Source: Pseudomonas vanderleydeniana
GTDB lineage: Bacteria; Pseudomonadota; Gammaproteobacteria; Pseudomonadales; Pseudomonadaceae
DNA: 64,000 nucleotides
Reading direction: 5' to 3'
Assembly: GCF_014268755.2 (NCBI RefSeq)
Contig: NZ_CP077093.1
Span: 3,150,001-3,214,000 of the forward strand
Positions 44,527-53,194 of this stretch are shown piece by piece (the first letter of the stretch is position 1; every line of letters starts with the position of its first letter). Both the position numbers and the translations under genes were made by a program. The notes below the pieces were generated by a model that worked only from the letters and a program-made list of their open reading frames with translations, was not told where the DNA came from and did not search any database.

Positions 44527-46023
44527 GTGACGCAACTTAAAAGCCTGGAAGAGTATCAATCCATTGCGCGTAATATCGTTTTCCCGACGAAAGCGATCAT
44601 TGCCGGCGAACAACGGGCGGCCCTTTCCGGTGCAACTTTCTCCACCTCCAATCCCGCCAATGGCGAGGCCCTGGCGCAGGTAGCGGCCTGCGCCACCGCG
44701 GACGTGGACGTGGCGGTGGCGGCAGCGCGTGAGGCCTTTGACGACGGCCGCTGGTCGAAGCAGCACCCGGCGGCACGCAAGCAGGCGATCCTGCGCCTGG
44801 CGGCGTTGATCGAGGAGCATTCGGTCGAGCTGGCCGTGATGGAGAGCCTGGACAGCGGCAAGACCATCCTCGATTGCGTGACAGTCGACGTCCCCGAGAC
44901 CATCAACTGCCTGAAGTGGCACGCCGAGGCCATCGACAAGCTCTACGACCAGGTTTCGCCGGCCTCCGACGCGCACTTGGCGCTGGTCGTGCGTGAACCG
45001 GTGGGCGTGGTGGGGCTGGTCCTGCCCTGGAACTTCCCGCTGCTGATGCTGGCCTGGAAGATCGGCCCGGCGTTGGCGGCCGGCTGCTGCCTGGTGGTCA
45101 AGCCGGCCGAGGAAACCTCGCTCACCACGTTGCGCGTGGCTCAACTAGCCCTCGAAGCCGGTATTCCGGCTGGCGTGTTCAACGTCGTGACCGGCTCCGG
45201 TGCCGAGGTCGGCGAGCCCATCGGGCGGCATCCGGACATCGATGCCCTGTCATTCACCGGGTCGACCGACACCGGTCGGCGTTTCCTCAAGTACTCGGCC
45301 GAGAGCAACCTCAAGGAGGTCACGCTCGAAATGGGCGGGAAGAACCCCTGCATCGTGCTCGACGACATCAGCGACTTCGACGGCGTGGCCGCGCACATCG
45401 TCAACGGCTCGTTCTGGAACATGGGCGAAAACTGCTCGGCCATCTCGCGCCTGATCGTCCATGAAGCGGTGAAAGCACCCCTGCTGGAACGTATCCAGGC
45501 CCTGGCGAGCGAGTGGCACGTCGGTGAACCGCTCGACCCGGCCAACCGTATTGGCCCACTGGTTTCCCCCGAGCATTTCCGCAAGGTCAGCTCCTACCTC
45601 GGTGACGGCGGGAAAGTCCTCCATGGCGGTGAAACCAGCCTTGGCCGGTACGTGCACCCGACCATCCTCGAGGTCTCGGGCAATGACGCCAGGCCAGCCC
45701 GCGACGAAATCTTCGGTCCGGTTCTCAGCGTGATCACCGTCGGCAGCCTGAAGGAAGCCGTGGCCATCGCCAATGACACCGAGTACGGGCTGTCGGCCTC
45801 GGTGTTCACCAGTAACGCCAAGCGTGCGCTGCGGGTGGCCCGTGCCCTCAAGGCTGGCAACGTCACTGTGAACGCCTTTGGCGAGGGCGATATCACCACG
45901 CCGTTTGGCGGCTACAAGCAGTCCGGTTTCGGTGGGCGCGACAACTCGGTCCACGCCCATGACCAGTACACCCAACTGAAAACTATCTGGCTGGATCTCT
46001 CCAGCGACGAAGAAGAGGTTTGA
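44527..46023 (+). CDS. NAD-dependent aldehyde dehydrogenase (PuuC/KauB-like)
   Basis: A 498-aa aldehyde dehydrogenase. The cofactor and catalytic motifs are LPWNFPLLMLAWKIGPALAA, FTGSTDTGRR, the general base in VTLEMGGKNP and the nucleophile Cys in NMGENCSAISR. Overall it resembles gamma-aminobutyraldehyde/PuuC-type enzymes and semialdehyde dehydrogenases. The start is GTG at 44527, eight bases after GGGAGG. It is the first gene of a run ALDH-DapA-DAO-ABC importer with gaps of 4, 17, 133 bp; it may oxidise a semialdehyde produced by the next enzymes. Confidence 0.88.
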   Translation: MTQLKSLEEYQSIARNIVFPTKAIIAGEQRAALSGATFSTSNPANGEALAQVAACATADVDVAVAAAREAFDDGRWSKQHPAARKQAILRLAALIEEHSVELAVMESLDSGKTILDCVTVDVPETINCLKWHAEAIDKLYDQVSPASDAHLALVVREPVGVVGLVLPWNFPLLMLAWKIGPALAAGCCLVVKPAEETSLTTLRVAQLALEAGIPAGVFNVVTGSGAEVGEPIGRHPDIDALSFTGSTDTGRRFLKYSAESNLKEVTLEMGGKNPCIVLDDISDFDGVAAHIVNGSFWNMGENCSAISRLIVHEAVKAPLLERIQALASEWHVGEPLDPANRIGPLVSPEHFRKVSSYLGDGGKVLHGGETSLGRYVHPTILEVSGNDARPARDEIFGPVLSVITVGSLKEAVAIANDTEYGLSASVFTSNAKRALRVARALKAGNVTVNAFGEGDITTPFGGYKQSGFGGRDNSVHAHDQYTQLKTIWLDLSSDEEEV

Positions 46024-46027
46024 TTTC

Positions 46028-46921
46028 ATGTCCGCATTCGCTTTCTCCGGCCTCAACCTGGCGATCACCACCCCGTTCACCACCCAGGGCAAGGTCGACC
46101 ATGCCCGTTTCGAGAGCCTGATCGAACGCTACCTCGCCGCCGGCGTGAACGGCTTCGTGCTGAGTTCGGGTACCGGCATGCACGTCTACCTGAGCCAGGA
46201 AGAGTCCAAGGCGCTGGTGGCGGTAGGCGCCAAGGCCATCAACGGCCGGGCCCGGGTCATCGTGCAGACTTCCGCCTTGTTGGTGGAAGACGTGCTGGAG
46301 CGCACCCGGCATGCCGCCGACTGCGGCGCGGACGGGGTGATGGTGCTGCCACCGTTCTTCGAAGGCCCGACTGACGACCAGGGCATCATCGATTTCTATG
46401 CCGCCGTTTCCGACGGTGGCCTGCCGATCATTGGCTACAACGTTCCGCAGGCGGTCGGGGTGGAAGTCACGCCCTCGCTGTTCGAGCAACTGAGCCGAAT
46501 TCCGAACTTCGCCTCGGTCAAGGACAGCAGCGGTGACCTGGCCGCCCAGGCTTCGCTGATCCGTACCGGCCTGCCGACCATGAACGGCGCCGACCCGCTG
46601 GTGCCGTATGCGCTGTTCGCCGGTGCCGCCGGGTTGATCTGGGGAGGCGCGAACATGGCACCGAAAACCTGCGTCGCAGTGGTCAAGGCCGCCCGGGAGC
46701 AGGACTGGAGCCGCGCACGTGACATCTGGCGAGTCCTGGAGCCGGTCATGTCGCTGATCTGGCAAGGCGACTACGTGCAGTCGGTCTACGCCGGTGCGGC
46801 CCTGGCCGGCTACGGCGCCGGCGAGCCGCGTCGTCCGCTGGCACGCCTGGGCGAGGACAGGAACGGTGCCCTCAAGGCCGCACTGGAACCGTTGATCGCG
46901 TTCGAGTCGGACCTCGCCTGA
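46028..46921 (+). CDS. DapA-family (dihydrodipicolinate synthase-like) class I aldolase or dehydratase
   Basis: A 297-aa TIM-barrel protein. The Schiff-base lysine is in FASVKDSSGD, the conserved Tyr in IIGYNVPQA, and the substrate loop reads SSGTGMHVYLS instead of the GTTGE of DapA, so it is not lysine biosynthesis. Members of this group next to aldehyde dehydrogenases act as Pyr4H2C deaminases, dehydratases or aldolases in catabolism. In the 4-hydroxyproline pathway such an enzyme gives 2-oxoglutarate semialdehyde, an attractive but unproven parallel here. Confidence 0.87.
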   Translation: MSAFAFSGLNLAITTPFTTQGKVDHARFESLIERYLAAGVNGFVLSSGTGMHVYLSQEESKALVAVGAKAINGRARVIVQTSALLVEDVLERTRHAADCGADGVMVLPPFFEGPTDDQGIIDFYAAVSDGGLPIIGYNVPQAVGVEVTPSLFEQLSRIPNFASVKDSSGDLAAQASLIRTGLPTMNGADPLVPYALFAGAAGLIWGGANMAPKTCVAVVKAAREQDWSRARDIWRVLEPVMSLIWQGDYVQSVYAGAALAGYGAGEPRRPLARLGEDRNGALKAALEPLIAFESDLA

Positions 46922-46938
46922 GGAGTGGGAGCAAGCGC

Positions 46939-48264
46939 ATGTACGTGGCCAAGAAATTTCCAAGAAACGACAGCCTCTCCGCCTGGGTCGGCCTGCTGCC
47001 TGCGCGCCAGGCCAGGCCGGCACTCAGCAGCGCGGTGACGGTCGACGTGGCGATCATCGGTGCCGGCTTTGCCGGCCTGTCGGCCGCACGTCGCCTTTCC
47101 CAGCTCGATGCCAACCTGCGGGTGGCGGTGCTGGAGGCCGGGGTGGTTGGCGAGGGGGCGACCGGACGCAACTCCGGGTTCATCATCGACCTGCCGCACG
47201 AAGTCAGCGCCGAGGACTTTGGCGATACCTCGACCGAGCGGGCTCGCCGTGACATCACCCTGTATCGCTCGGCGATTGGCCTGGCCACGGACATGGCGGA
47301 GCAATACGGCTGGGGCCGGGAGATCCTCGACCCCTGCGGGCGCTACAGCGTCGCCATCAGTGCAAAGGGCGATGCCCACATCCGCACCTACGCCCAGCAA
47401 CTCAAGGGCCTGGGGGAGTCGCACGAGATCCTCGATGCCCAGGGCATCTACGCGGTCACCGGCAGCAGGCTCTATACCTCGGGCTTGTACATGCCCGGGA
47501 CGGTCATGGTGCAGCCGGCGGCCTATATCCGCGCGGTTGCGGACAGCCTGCGGAGCCCGGTGAGCCTGTATGAAAACTGCGCGGTGCTGTCGTTCCAGAA
47601 GCAGGCTGGCGGCTGGTTGCTCAAGACGCGTGAGGGCTCCGTCAGTGCCCAGCGCATCATCCTGGCTACCAACGGGCATGCCCAGAGCTTCGGACTGTTC
47701 CCCAGCCAACTGCTGCATGTGTTCACCTATGCATCGATGACCGAACCATTCGACCCCCGGCGTCTGGCCGGCAAGCGCGATTGGGCGGCCACCCCGGCGT
47801 TGCCCATGGGCACCACGGTCCGGCGGGTGAGCGGGGCGGATGGCGATCGAATCCTGATCCGCTCGCGCTATTCCTATCACGCCGGCATCGAGATCAATGA
47901 CGGGCACGTGCAAAGCGCTGGTCGGGTCCACGATGGCAAGTTCGCCGATCGTTTCCCGGGGCTGCTCGGCCTGAAGATGCAATATCGCTGGGGCGGGCCG
48001 ATGGCCCTGACCTGGAACAGCGTGCCGCTGTTTGGCGAGATCGAGCCCGGGCTGATTTCCGCCTGTGCCTGCAATGGACTGGGCGCCTCCAAGTCCAGTG
48101 CCGCCGGGATCGCGGCGGCGGAAGCGGCCATGGGCTTGAAGTCCCCCCTGGTGGACATCCTGTCGAAATACGACTCACCGAAAAAGCTCCCACCCCAGCC
48201 ATTGCTGAGCATCGGCGCCAAGGCCGACCTGAAGCTGCGCGAGTGGCGCGCGGGGCGCGAGTGA
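46939..48264 (+). CDS. FAD-dependent amine oxidoreductase (DAO family)
   Basis: A 441-aa flavoprotein. The dinucleotide-binding motif VAIIGAGFAGLSAARRLSQL starts near residue 35. The second FAD segment is EGATGRNSGFIIDLPHE and the C-terminal part has RWGGPMALTWNSVPLFG. It resembles gamma-glutamylputrescine oxidase and secondary-amine oxidases of the DAO family. In this cluster it would oxidise the amine left after demethylation. It starts 17 bp after the DapA-like gene, with GGAGC as ribosome binding site. FAD linkage cannot be told from the sequence. Confidence 0.87.
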   Translation: MYVAKKFPRNDSLSAWVGLLPARQARPALSSAVTVDVAIIGAGFAGLSAARRLSQLDANLRVAVLEAGVVGEGATGRNSGFIIDLPHEVSAEDFGDTSTERARRDITLYRSAIGLATDMAEQYGWGREILDPCGRYSVAISAKGDAHIRTYAQQLKGLGESHEILDAQGIYAVTGSRLYTSGLYMPGTVMVQPAAYIRAVADSLRSPVSLYENCAVLSFQKQAGGWLLKTREGSVSAQRIILATNGHAQSFGLFPSQLLHVFTYASMTEPFDPRRLAGKRDWAATPALPMGTTVRRVSGADGDRILIRSRYSYHAGIEINDGHVQSAGRVHDGKFADRFPGLLGLKMQYRWGGPMALTWNSVPLFGEIEPGLISACACNGLGASKSSAAGIAAAEAAMGLKSPLVDILSKYDSPKKLPPQPLLSIGAKADLKLREWRAGRE

Positions 48265-48397
48265 GACCCGATCAATCAATAGCCTGCCACCTCTGTAGTT
48301 GAAACACACCAGCGACATCGCTTTTGCGGCAACAACCATAACAACACCCGCAGCATGCCTGAGAAGGCGAACACTCAACCTTCGTAGAGGAAATACC

Positions 48398-49249
48398 ATG
48401 AAGACAATCTGGAAAGCGTTCATTGCTTTGCTGATGATGGCTACCGTCATTCTCCCGGTGCAGGCCGAAGAAAAAACCATCACGATGGGGTCGATGGCCT
48501 GGGAGGACATGTCGCCGATGGCACTGATCACCAAGAAGGTGCTGGAAGAGCAGGGCTACACCGTCAAGTTGACCGAGTTTTCCGAGTGGGGCATCGCCTA
48601 TGCCGCCCTGGGCAAGGGCGATGTCCAGATACTGGTGTCGCAGGTCAACTACCTGACCCAGGACTACTGGAACAAGAGCAAGAACAAGCTCGAGCGGGTT
48701 TCGCCGATTTCCGACGGCCTCTACCAGGGCATAGCCGTTCCCAAGTACGTCAGCATCGACTCGATCGAGGAACTGAATGCCAACGCCGACAAGTTCGGCG
48801 GCAAGATCATCGGTATCGAACCGGGGGCGGGCCTGATGCGTGACACCAACAATGCGATCAGGGACTACGGCCTCAAGCTGCAACTGGTGGAAGGCAGTTC
48901 TGCCGCCATGACCGCCGCCCTGAAGTCGGCAATCGACCGCAAGGAGTGGATCGCCGTCACCCTGTGGGATCCGTCCTGGATGTCCCTGAAGTTCGATGTC
49001 AAATACCTCACCGATTCCAAGGGGGTATTCCCACCGTCGCAAACCTACTACTGGATCGGCCAGAAAGGCTTTTCCGAGAAGAATCCCCAGGCCCGGGAAG
49101 CCATTGCCAGTATCTATATCCCGATTGCCGACATCCGTGCCATCAACGGCGACATTCGTGATGGCAAGTCCGTCGGCGAAGCCGTCGATGCCTGGACGGC
49201 CAGGCACAAGGACCTGATGGCGCGTTGGGAAAACAACAAGAAGAACTGA
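48398..49249 (+). CDS. Glycine betaine/choline-type ABC substrate-binding protein (OpuAC family)
   Basis: A 283-aa periplasmic protein with a signal peptide (MKTIWKAFIALLMMATVILP, cleavage near VQA-EE). The OpuAC fold is shown by GSMAWEDMSPMALITKKVLE, FSEWGIAYAALGKGDVQIL and WDPSWMSLKFDVKYL. Trp and Tyr residues are frequent (W24, W-DPSW, YYWIG), as needed for the aromatic box that binds a quaternary ammonium group. The ATG follows TAGAGGAAATACC. Ligand: a betaine-like compound by family. Confidence 0.88.
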   Translation: MKTIWKAFIALLMMATVILPVQAEEKTITMGSMAWEDMSPMALITKKVLEEQGYTVKLTEFSEWGIAYAALGKGDVQILVSQVNYLTQDYWNKSKNKLERVSPISDGLYQGIAVPKYVSIDSIEELNANADKFGGKIIGIEPGAGLMRDTNNAIRDYGLKLQLVEGSSAAMTAALKSAIDRKEWIAVTLWDPSWMSLKFDVKYLTDSKGVFPPSQTYYWIGQKGFSEKNPQAREAIASIYIPIADIRAINGDIRDGKSVGEAVDAWTARHKDLMARWENNKKN

Positions 49250-49326
49250 TCAGGCCGTATTTGCCTTTTTAAATGCTGCCGAACTTGAAAGAGCCTTGTG
49301 TTATGCAAAGTTTCAATGGGATTGCT

Positions 49327-50442
49327 ATGACTACTCCACGTTCAGACGCTAATGAAGTACTGGTGAGCTGCCAGTCGGTATGGAAGATCTTCGGCGACAA
49401 CTCGGCGGCGGCCATGCAGGCGGTTGTCGAGAAGGGCCATGGCAAGAAGCAGATACTCCAGGACTACAGTTGCGTCGTCGGCGTGTCTGACGTCAACCTC
49501 GAGGTTCGCCGTGGTGAGATCTTTTGCATCATGGGCTTGTCCGGCAGCGGCAAATCCACCCTGATCAGGCTGCTCAACAAATTGATCACCCCCAGCGCCG
49601 GCCAGGTGATGGTCAAGGGGCGCGACCTGTCGAGTCTCAACGCGCAGCAGTTGCGTAGCGTGCGGGCCCGGGAGATCGGCATGGTGTTCCAGAGCGTGGC
49701 CCTGTTGCCGAACCGCACGGTGCTGGAGAACACCGCCTTTGGCCTGGAAGTGCAGGGCGTTCCCAAGGCCGAGCGCCTGAAGGTCGCGCAAGCGGCACTG
49801 GCCAAGGTGGGCTTGAGCGATTGGACACAGCGCTACCCGGCCGAGCTGTCCGGTGGCATGCAGCAGCGCGTGGGCCTGGCCCGTGCGCTTGCCGCGGACC
49901 CGGAAGTGATTCTGATGGACGAACCATTCAGTGCGCTGGATCCGCTGATCCGTCGACAGTTGCAGGACGAATTCCGTCAGTTGACCAAGGCGCTGGGCAA
50001 GTCGGCGGTCTTCATTACCCACGATCTGGATGAGGCGATCCGAATCGGCGATCGCATTGCGATCATGAAGGATGGCGTGATCATCCAGGTCGGCACCGCC
50101 GAGGAGATCGTGCTGAACCCGGCGGATGACTATGTCGCGGAGTTCGTCGCCGGGATCTCGCGCCTGCACCTGATCAAGGCGCATTCGGTGATGGCTCCGC
50201 TCGCGGCCTACCAGGCGGCGCATCCGGGCGTCGATATTGCACGGCTGGCCAAGGCTTCGCCCGAGGCGGACATCGACCAGTTGATCAACCTGGCGATCAG
50301 GTCCGAGCGTGACGCCGTTGCCGTGGAGCACAATGGCACGGTGATCGGTGTGATCACGCTGCGCGATCTGCTGCGCGGCGTGCAAGGCGTTGCCAACGAA
50401 AGCGTGCCGCCGGTGGCGAGCGTGCTGGAGGCGACGGCATGA
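49327..50442 (+). CDS. ABC importer ATPase, ProV/OpuAA type with C-terminal CBS-like domain
   Basis: A 371-aa ATPase. Walker A is GLSGSGKSTLIRLLNKL, the signature is LSGGMQQRVGLARALAAD and Walker B ILMDEPFSALDPL, with the switch His in FITHDLDEA. The QAVVEKGHGKKQILQDY insert before Walker A is typical of ProV-type proteins. The last ~70 residues (SERDAVAVEHNGTVIGVITL) form a CBS-like regulatory part. Start uncertain: ATG at 49327 (GGG six bases upstream), 49303 or 49273. It overlaps the permease gene by 4 bases. Confidence 0.88.
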   Translation: MTTPRSDANEVLVSCQSVWKIFGDNSAAAMQAVVEKGHGKKQILQDYSCVVGVSDVNLEVRRGEIFCIMGLSGSGKSTLIRLLNKLITPSAGQVMVKGRDLSSLNAQQLRSVRAREIGMVFQSVALLPNRTVLENTAFGLEVQGVPKAERLKVAQAALAKVGLSDWTQRYPAELSGGMQQRVGLARALAADPEVILMDEPFSALDPLIRRQLQDEFRQLTKALGKSAVFITHDLDEAIRIGDRIAIMKDGVIIQVGTAEEIVLNPADDYVAEFVAGISRLHLIKAHSVMAPLAAYQAAHPGVDIARLAKASPEADIDQLINLAIRSERDAVAVEHNGTVIGVITLRDLLRGVQGVANESVPPVASVLEATA

Positions 50443-51287
50443 ACACGCCGGACTTCTCCAGCGGCTTCGATGCCGCGATCAATGCCGGGCTCGAATGGCT
50501 GTCGGACCAGGGCTCGTTCGTCTTCGATGCGATGAACGCCTGGCTGAGTGGCCTCTATCAGGCGGTCCTGTGGTGCGTGGGCACGCCGCCGTACTCTGCG
50601 GTGGTGGCGGTTTTGGCCCTGATCGGCTGGCGGCTGGTGGGACTGCGCTTTGCCGTGCTGAGCGCCGCTGCGCTGTCCTTCACCGCCTACATGGGGTTGT
50701 GGCCGGAAACGGCCAGTACCCTGGCACTGGTGCTGAGCTCGACGGTGCTGGCGCTGCTCGTCGCCATTCCTCTGGGCGTGGTGGCCGGCCTGGCTCCGGT
50801 GCTCGATCGGGTCGTCGATCCCTGCCTCGACCTGCTGCAGACCATGCCGCCGTACATCTACCTGCTGCCCGCCATCGCCTTGCTGGGCTACGGCCCGGCC
50901 ACCGCGCTGCTCGCCACCTTCATCGTGGCGTTGCCGCCGGCGCTGCGCCTGACCTCCCTGGGGATCCGCATGACACCCCGGGAGTTCATCGAGCTGGGCG
51001 ATGCCAGTGGGGTGAGCGGCTGGCAGATGTTCTTCAAGATCCGCCTGCCGTTCGCCCTGCCAAGCATCATGGCCGGCATCAACCAGAGCCTGATGATGGC
51101 GTTCGGCATGGTGGTGATCGCCGGCATCGTCGGTTCCGGTGGGTTGGGGGAGGCGATCTACGGAGCGATTCGTACACTGGATATCGCCAAGTCGATCAAC
51201 GCCTCCATCGCCATCGTGGTGCTCACGCTGATTCTCGACCGGTTGGCGCAAGCCACCGCCACGACCCGCACAGGAGCTGCGCAATGA
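50439..51287 (+). CDS. ABC importer permease 1 of the betaine-like system (ProW/OpuAB type)
   Basis: A 282-aa permease with six to seven membrane segments. The cytoplasmic EAA loop is EFIELGDASGVSGWQMFFKI, followed by LPFALPSIMAGINQSLMMAF. The ATGA overlap with the ATPase gene and the 4-base overlap with the next permease show tight coupling. It is a diverged paralogue of that second permease; the two presumably form a heterodimer, whereas many ProW systems use one permease. Confidence 0.88.
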   Translation: MNTPDFSSGFDAAINAGLEWLSDQGSFVFDAMNAWLSGLYQAVLWCVGTPPYSAVVAVLALIGWRLVGLRFAVLSAAALSFTAYMGLWPETASTLALVLSSTVLALLVAIPLGVVAGLAPVLDRVVDPCLDLLQTMPPYIYLLPAIALLGYGPATALLATFIVALPPALRLTSLGIRMTPREFIELGDASGVSGWQMFFKIRLPFALPSIMAGINQSLMMAFGMVVIAGIVGSGGLGEAIYGAIRTLDIAKSINASIAIVVLTLILDRLAQATATTRTGAAQ

Positions 51288-52132
51288 CCGATTCCTTTTC
51301 GCCGGGCAGTTACCTGGCGCCTGCCGTGGATTGGCTCAACGTCCACCTGCATGGTTTGTTCAGCGCGATCAGCCAGGGCGTCGAAGCCCTGCTGGCGATG
51401 GTGCAGAGCGTATTGCTGCTGCCGCATCCCTACCTGTTCATCGCCATCGTGGTGGCGGCGGCGGCCATCTGGATCAACAGGAAAGTCGCGCTGTTCGCGC
51501 TGTGCATGCTGGCCTTCTGTTTGTGTGCCGGGCTTTGGGTGGCCTCGATCCAGACCATTGCCCTGGTCTGCGTGGCGGTGCTGATCTCGGTGTCCATCGC
51601 CTTTCCACTGGGCGTGATCGCGGCCCGGGTGAAGCGGGTGGACGAGATCATCCTGCCGATCCTGAACATCATGCAGACGGTGCCGCCCTGGGTCTATCTC
51701 ATCCCGGCGGTGATGCTGTTCAGCCTGGGACGTGTCCCGGCGATCATCGCCACCATCGTCTACGGCATTCCGCCCATGCTGCGCTTGACCTCCCTGGCCT
51801 TCAGGCAACTGCCCAGGGACCTGCTCGAGCTGGGCCAGGCGTCCGGTGCGTCACCGCGGGACATCCTGTTCAAGATCGAACTGCCGACGGCTGCGCCGAC
51901 CCTATTGGTGGGGTTGAACCAGTGCATCCTCATGTCCCTGGCGATGGTGGTGCTGGCGGGACTGGTGGGCGCCGGTGGCCTGGGCGCCGAGGTGACCCGC
52001 GGTCTGTCGCGCATGGAAATGGGGCTGGGACTGCGTGCGGGCCTGGCGATCGTGGCCATCGCCCTGTTGCTGGATCGGCTGCCGCGCGGTGCGTTGCAGC
52101 GTCACTCTGCGGGCCGGGCGATGGCTGTCTGA
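51284..52132 (+). CDS. ABC importer permease 2 of the betaine-like system (ProW/OpuAB type)
   Basis: A 282-aa permease, same length as permease 1 and homologous throughout. The EAA loop reads DLLELGQASGASPRDILFKI and is followed by LPTAAPTLLVGLNQCILMSL. N-terminal residues differ (MTDSFSPGSYLAPAVDWLNV) and are soluble. It is the last gene of the operon. The 52133-52380 gap downstream holds only a quinone reductase remnant. Confidence 0.88.
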   Translation: MTDSFSPGSYLAPAVDWLNVHLHGLFSAISQGVEALLAMVQSVLLLPHPYLFIAIVVAAAAIWINRKVALFALCMLAFCLCAGLWVASIQTIALVCVAVLISVSIAFPLGVIAARVKRVDEIILPILNIMQTVPPWVYLIPAVMLFSLGRVPAIIATIVYGIPPMLRLTSLAFRQLPRDLLELGQASGASPRDILFKIELPTAAPTLLVGLNQCILMSLAMVVLAGLVGAGGLGAEVTRGLSRMEMGLGLRAGLAIVAIALLLDRLPRGALQRHSAGRAMAV

Positions 52133-52164
52133 GTCGTAGCGGTGCGGGCTCCGGGCTTGGAGCG

Positions 52165-52284
52165 GTTTGCTCGCACCTCATGCCCGACGCTCCTGGCTGC
52201 CGCCGCATATCGTTCAGCCAGGGCGCCACAGAAGCTCCCGGCAGCGGGGTGGCCCAGAATCACCAGTACTCGTTTGCTCATCAT
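52165..52284 (-). pseudogene. 5' remnant of an NAD(P)H:quinone oxidoreductase (flavodoxin-like fold) gene
   Basis: The frame begins MMSKRVLVILGHPAAGSF (RBS-like sequence weak) and continues CGALAERYAAAARSVGHEVR, a clear N-terminus of the KefF/MdaB-type flavodoxin fold (GHP and SF motif, then helix A). After about 38 residues the similarity stops and a short unrelated tail (ANRSKPGARTATT) runs to a stop at 52102. The remaining ~150 residues are missing; the permease gene now starts beyond. It may have been lost by deletion when the neighbouring operon arrived. Confidence 0.65.
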
Positions 52285-52380
52285 CACCGCATCCTGAATG
52301 TGAAACCTCAGGCTACGGTGTGCCCCTAACGGGAGAGTCAACAACCGTCGAAGCGGTTCCGACGTTTCAGAGCCGGGGGC

Positions 52381-53091
52381 TCAGAGTCGGCCGGTGCCGC
52401 GCTCCTGCAGCAGGGCCTGCAGCGTCAGTCGGGTCTGCCCCAGCAGCACCTCGCGGACCTTTTCCATCCGCTCGCGATCGATGCTCTGCCAACCCAGTCC
52501 CGCCAGTACCTGCCGCCGCAGCACGCGGAACACCAGGGCCTGGCTGTTGATGGAGATGGTGCGGATGACGGTGCGTTCATCGCCGGCCGGCAAGCCGGTG
52601 ATTCGACCGATGAGTCCGGTGGTGACGCCACCGATGCGCCGGTGCAGGCGCTCGTCCATCAGCTCCTGGGTGCCGGGAGGGCCGAAGCCGGCTTGCTCGC
52701 GGGCCATGAACAGGCGCCAGTCGCGCCCCCGGGGGCTGTCGTGGATGAAGGTGATGAAGCCGCCGAGCAGCGTCAGGTAGGTGTCGATCAGGTGTTGATC
52801 GGCGCACTCAGGCTCGTTCAGCACCTGTTCGGCCTGCTCGATGGGGACCGCCAACTGCTCCCAGACGCGGTCGATGATGTATTCCACGCAGGCCTTGTAG
52901 ACCCCTTCCTTGTTGTCGAAGTAGTACTGCAGCGCCGGGGCGTTGACCCCGGCGTCGGTGGCGATGTCGCGAGTCGATGCACCCTCGAAACCCCGTTCGC
53001 CGAACAGCCGCAGGGCGCTCTCGATGATGCGTGCTCGAGTTTCCTCACCGCGCTGATAACCGCCTTCGGCAGTGGTTTTATGTCGGGCCAT
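52381..53091 (-). CDS. TetR-family regulator, CecR (YbiH)-like
   Basis: A 236-aa TetR regulator. The HTH region ARIIESALRLFGERGFEGAS and DAGVNAPALQYYFDNKEGVY is followed by a C-terminal domain of the DUF1956/CecR type (DWRLFMAREQAGFGPPG). CecR-like proteins commonly repress adjacent drug efflux genes; here the emrA-like gene diverges 103 bp away. The gene probably controls the tripartite pump at 53195-57316. Confidence 0.88.
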   Translation of the reverse strand: MARHKTTAEGGYQRGEETRARIIESALRLFGERGFEGASTRDIATDAGVNAPALQYYFDNKEGVYKACVEYIIDRVWEQLAVPIEQAEQVLNEPECADQHLIDTYLTLLGGFITFIHDSPRGRDWRLFMAREQAGFGPPGTQELMDERLHRRIGGVTTGLIGRITGLPAGDERTVIRTISINSQALVFRVLRRQVLAGLGWQSIDRERMEKVREVLLGQTRLTLQALLQERGTGRL

Positions 53092-53194
53092 TGAAATGCA
53101 TCTATTGGGAAATGTTTTGAAAATATATCACTTGACATAAAAGTGCTCAAAGGCGATTTTTTATCAAGTGGAATAAATTCGGAACCTGGCACGC
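53092..53194. promoter_or_regulatory. Divergent regulatory region between the CecR-like gene and the efflux operon
   Basis: AT-rich gap with a TTGACA at 53132-53137 (a good -35 toward the pump genes) lying inside TCACTTGA (53128-53135). The mirror TCAAGTG occurs at 53164-53170, and CACTTGACATAAAAGTG also forms a short palindrome at 53129-53145. These repeats are candidate CecR-type operators; no site has been tested. Confidence 0.5.

Noticed and set aside
46028..46921. Lysine-biosynthetic DapA
   Set aside because: The GTTGE loop is replaced by GTGMH, and the gene lies in a catabolic operon; only the class I aldolase fold is shared.
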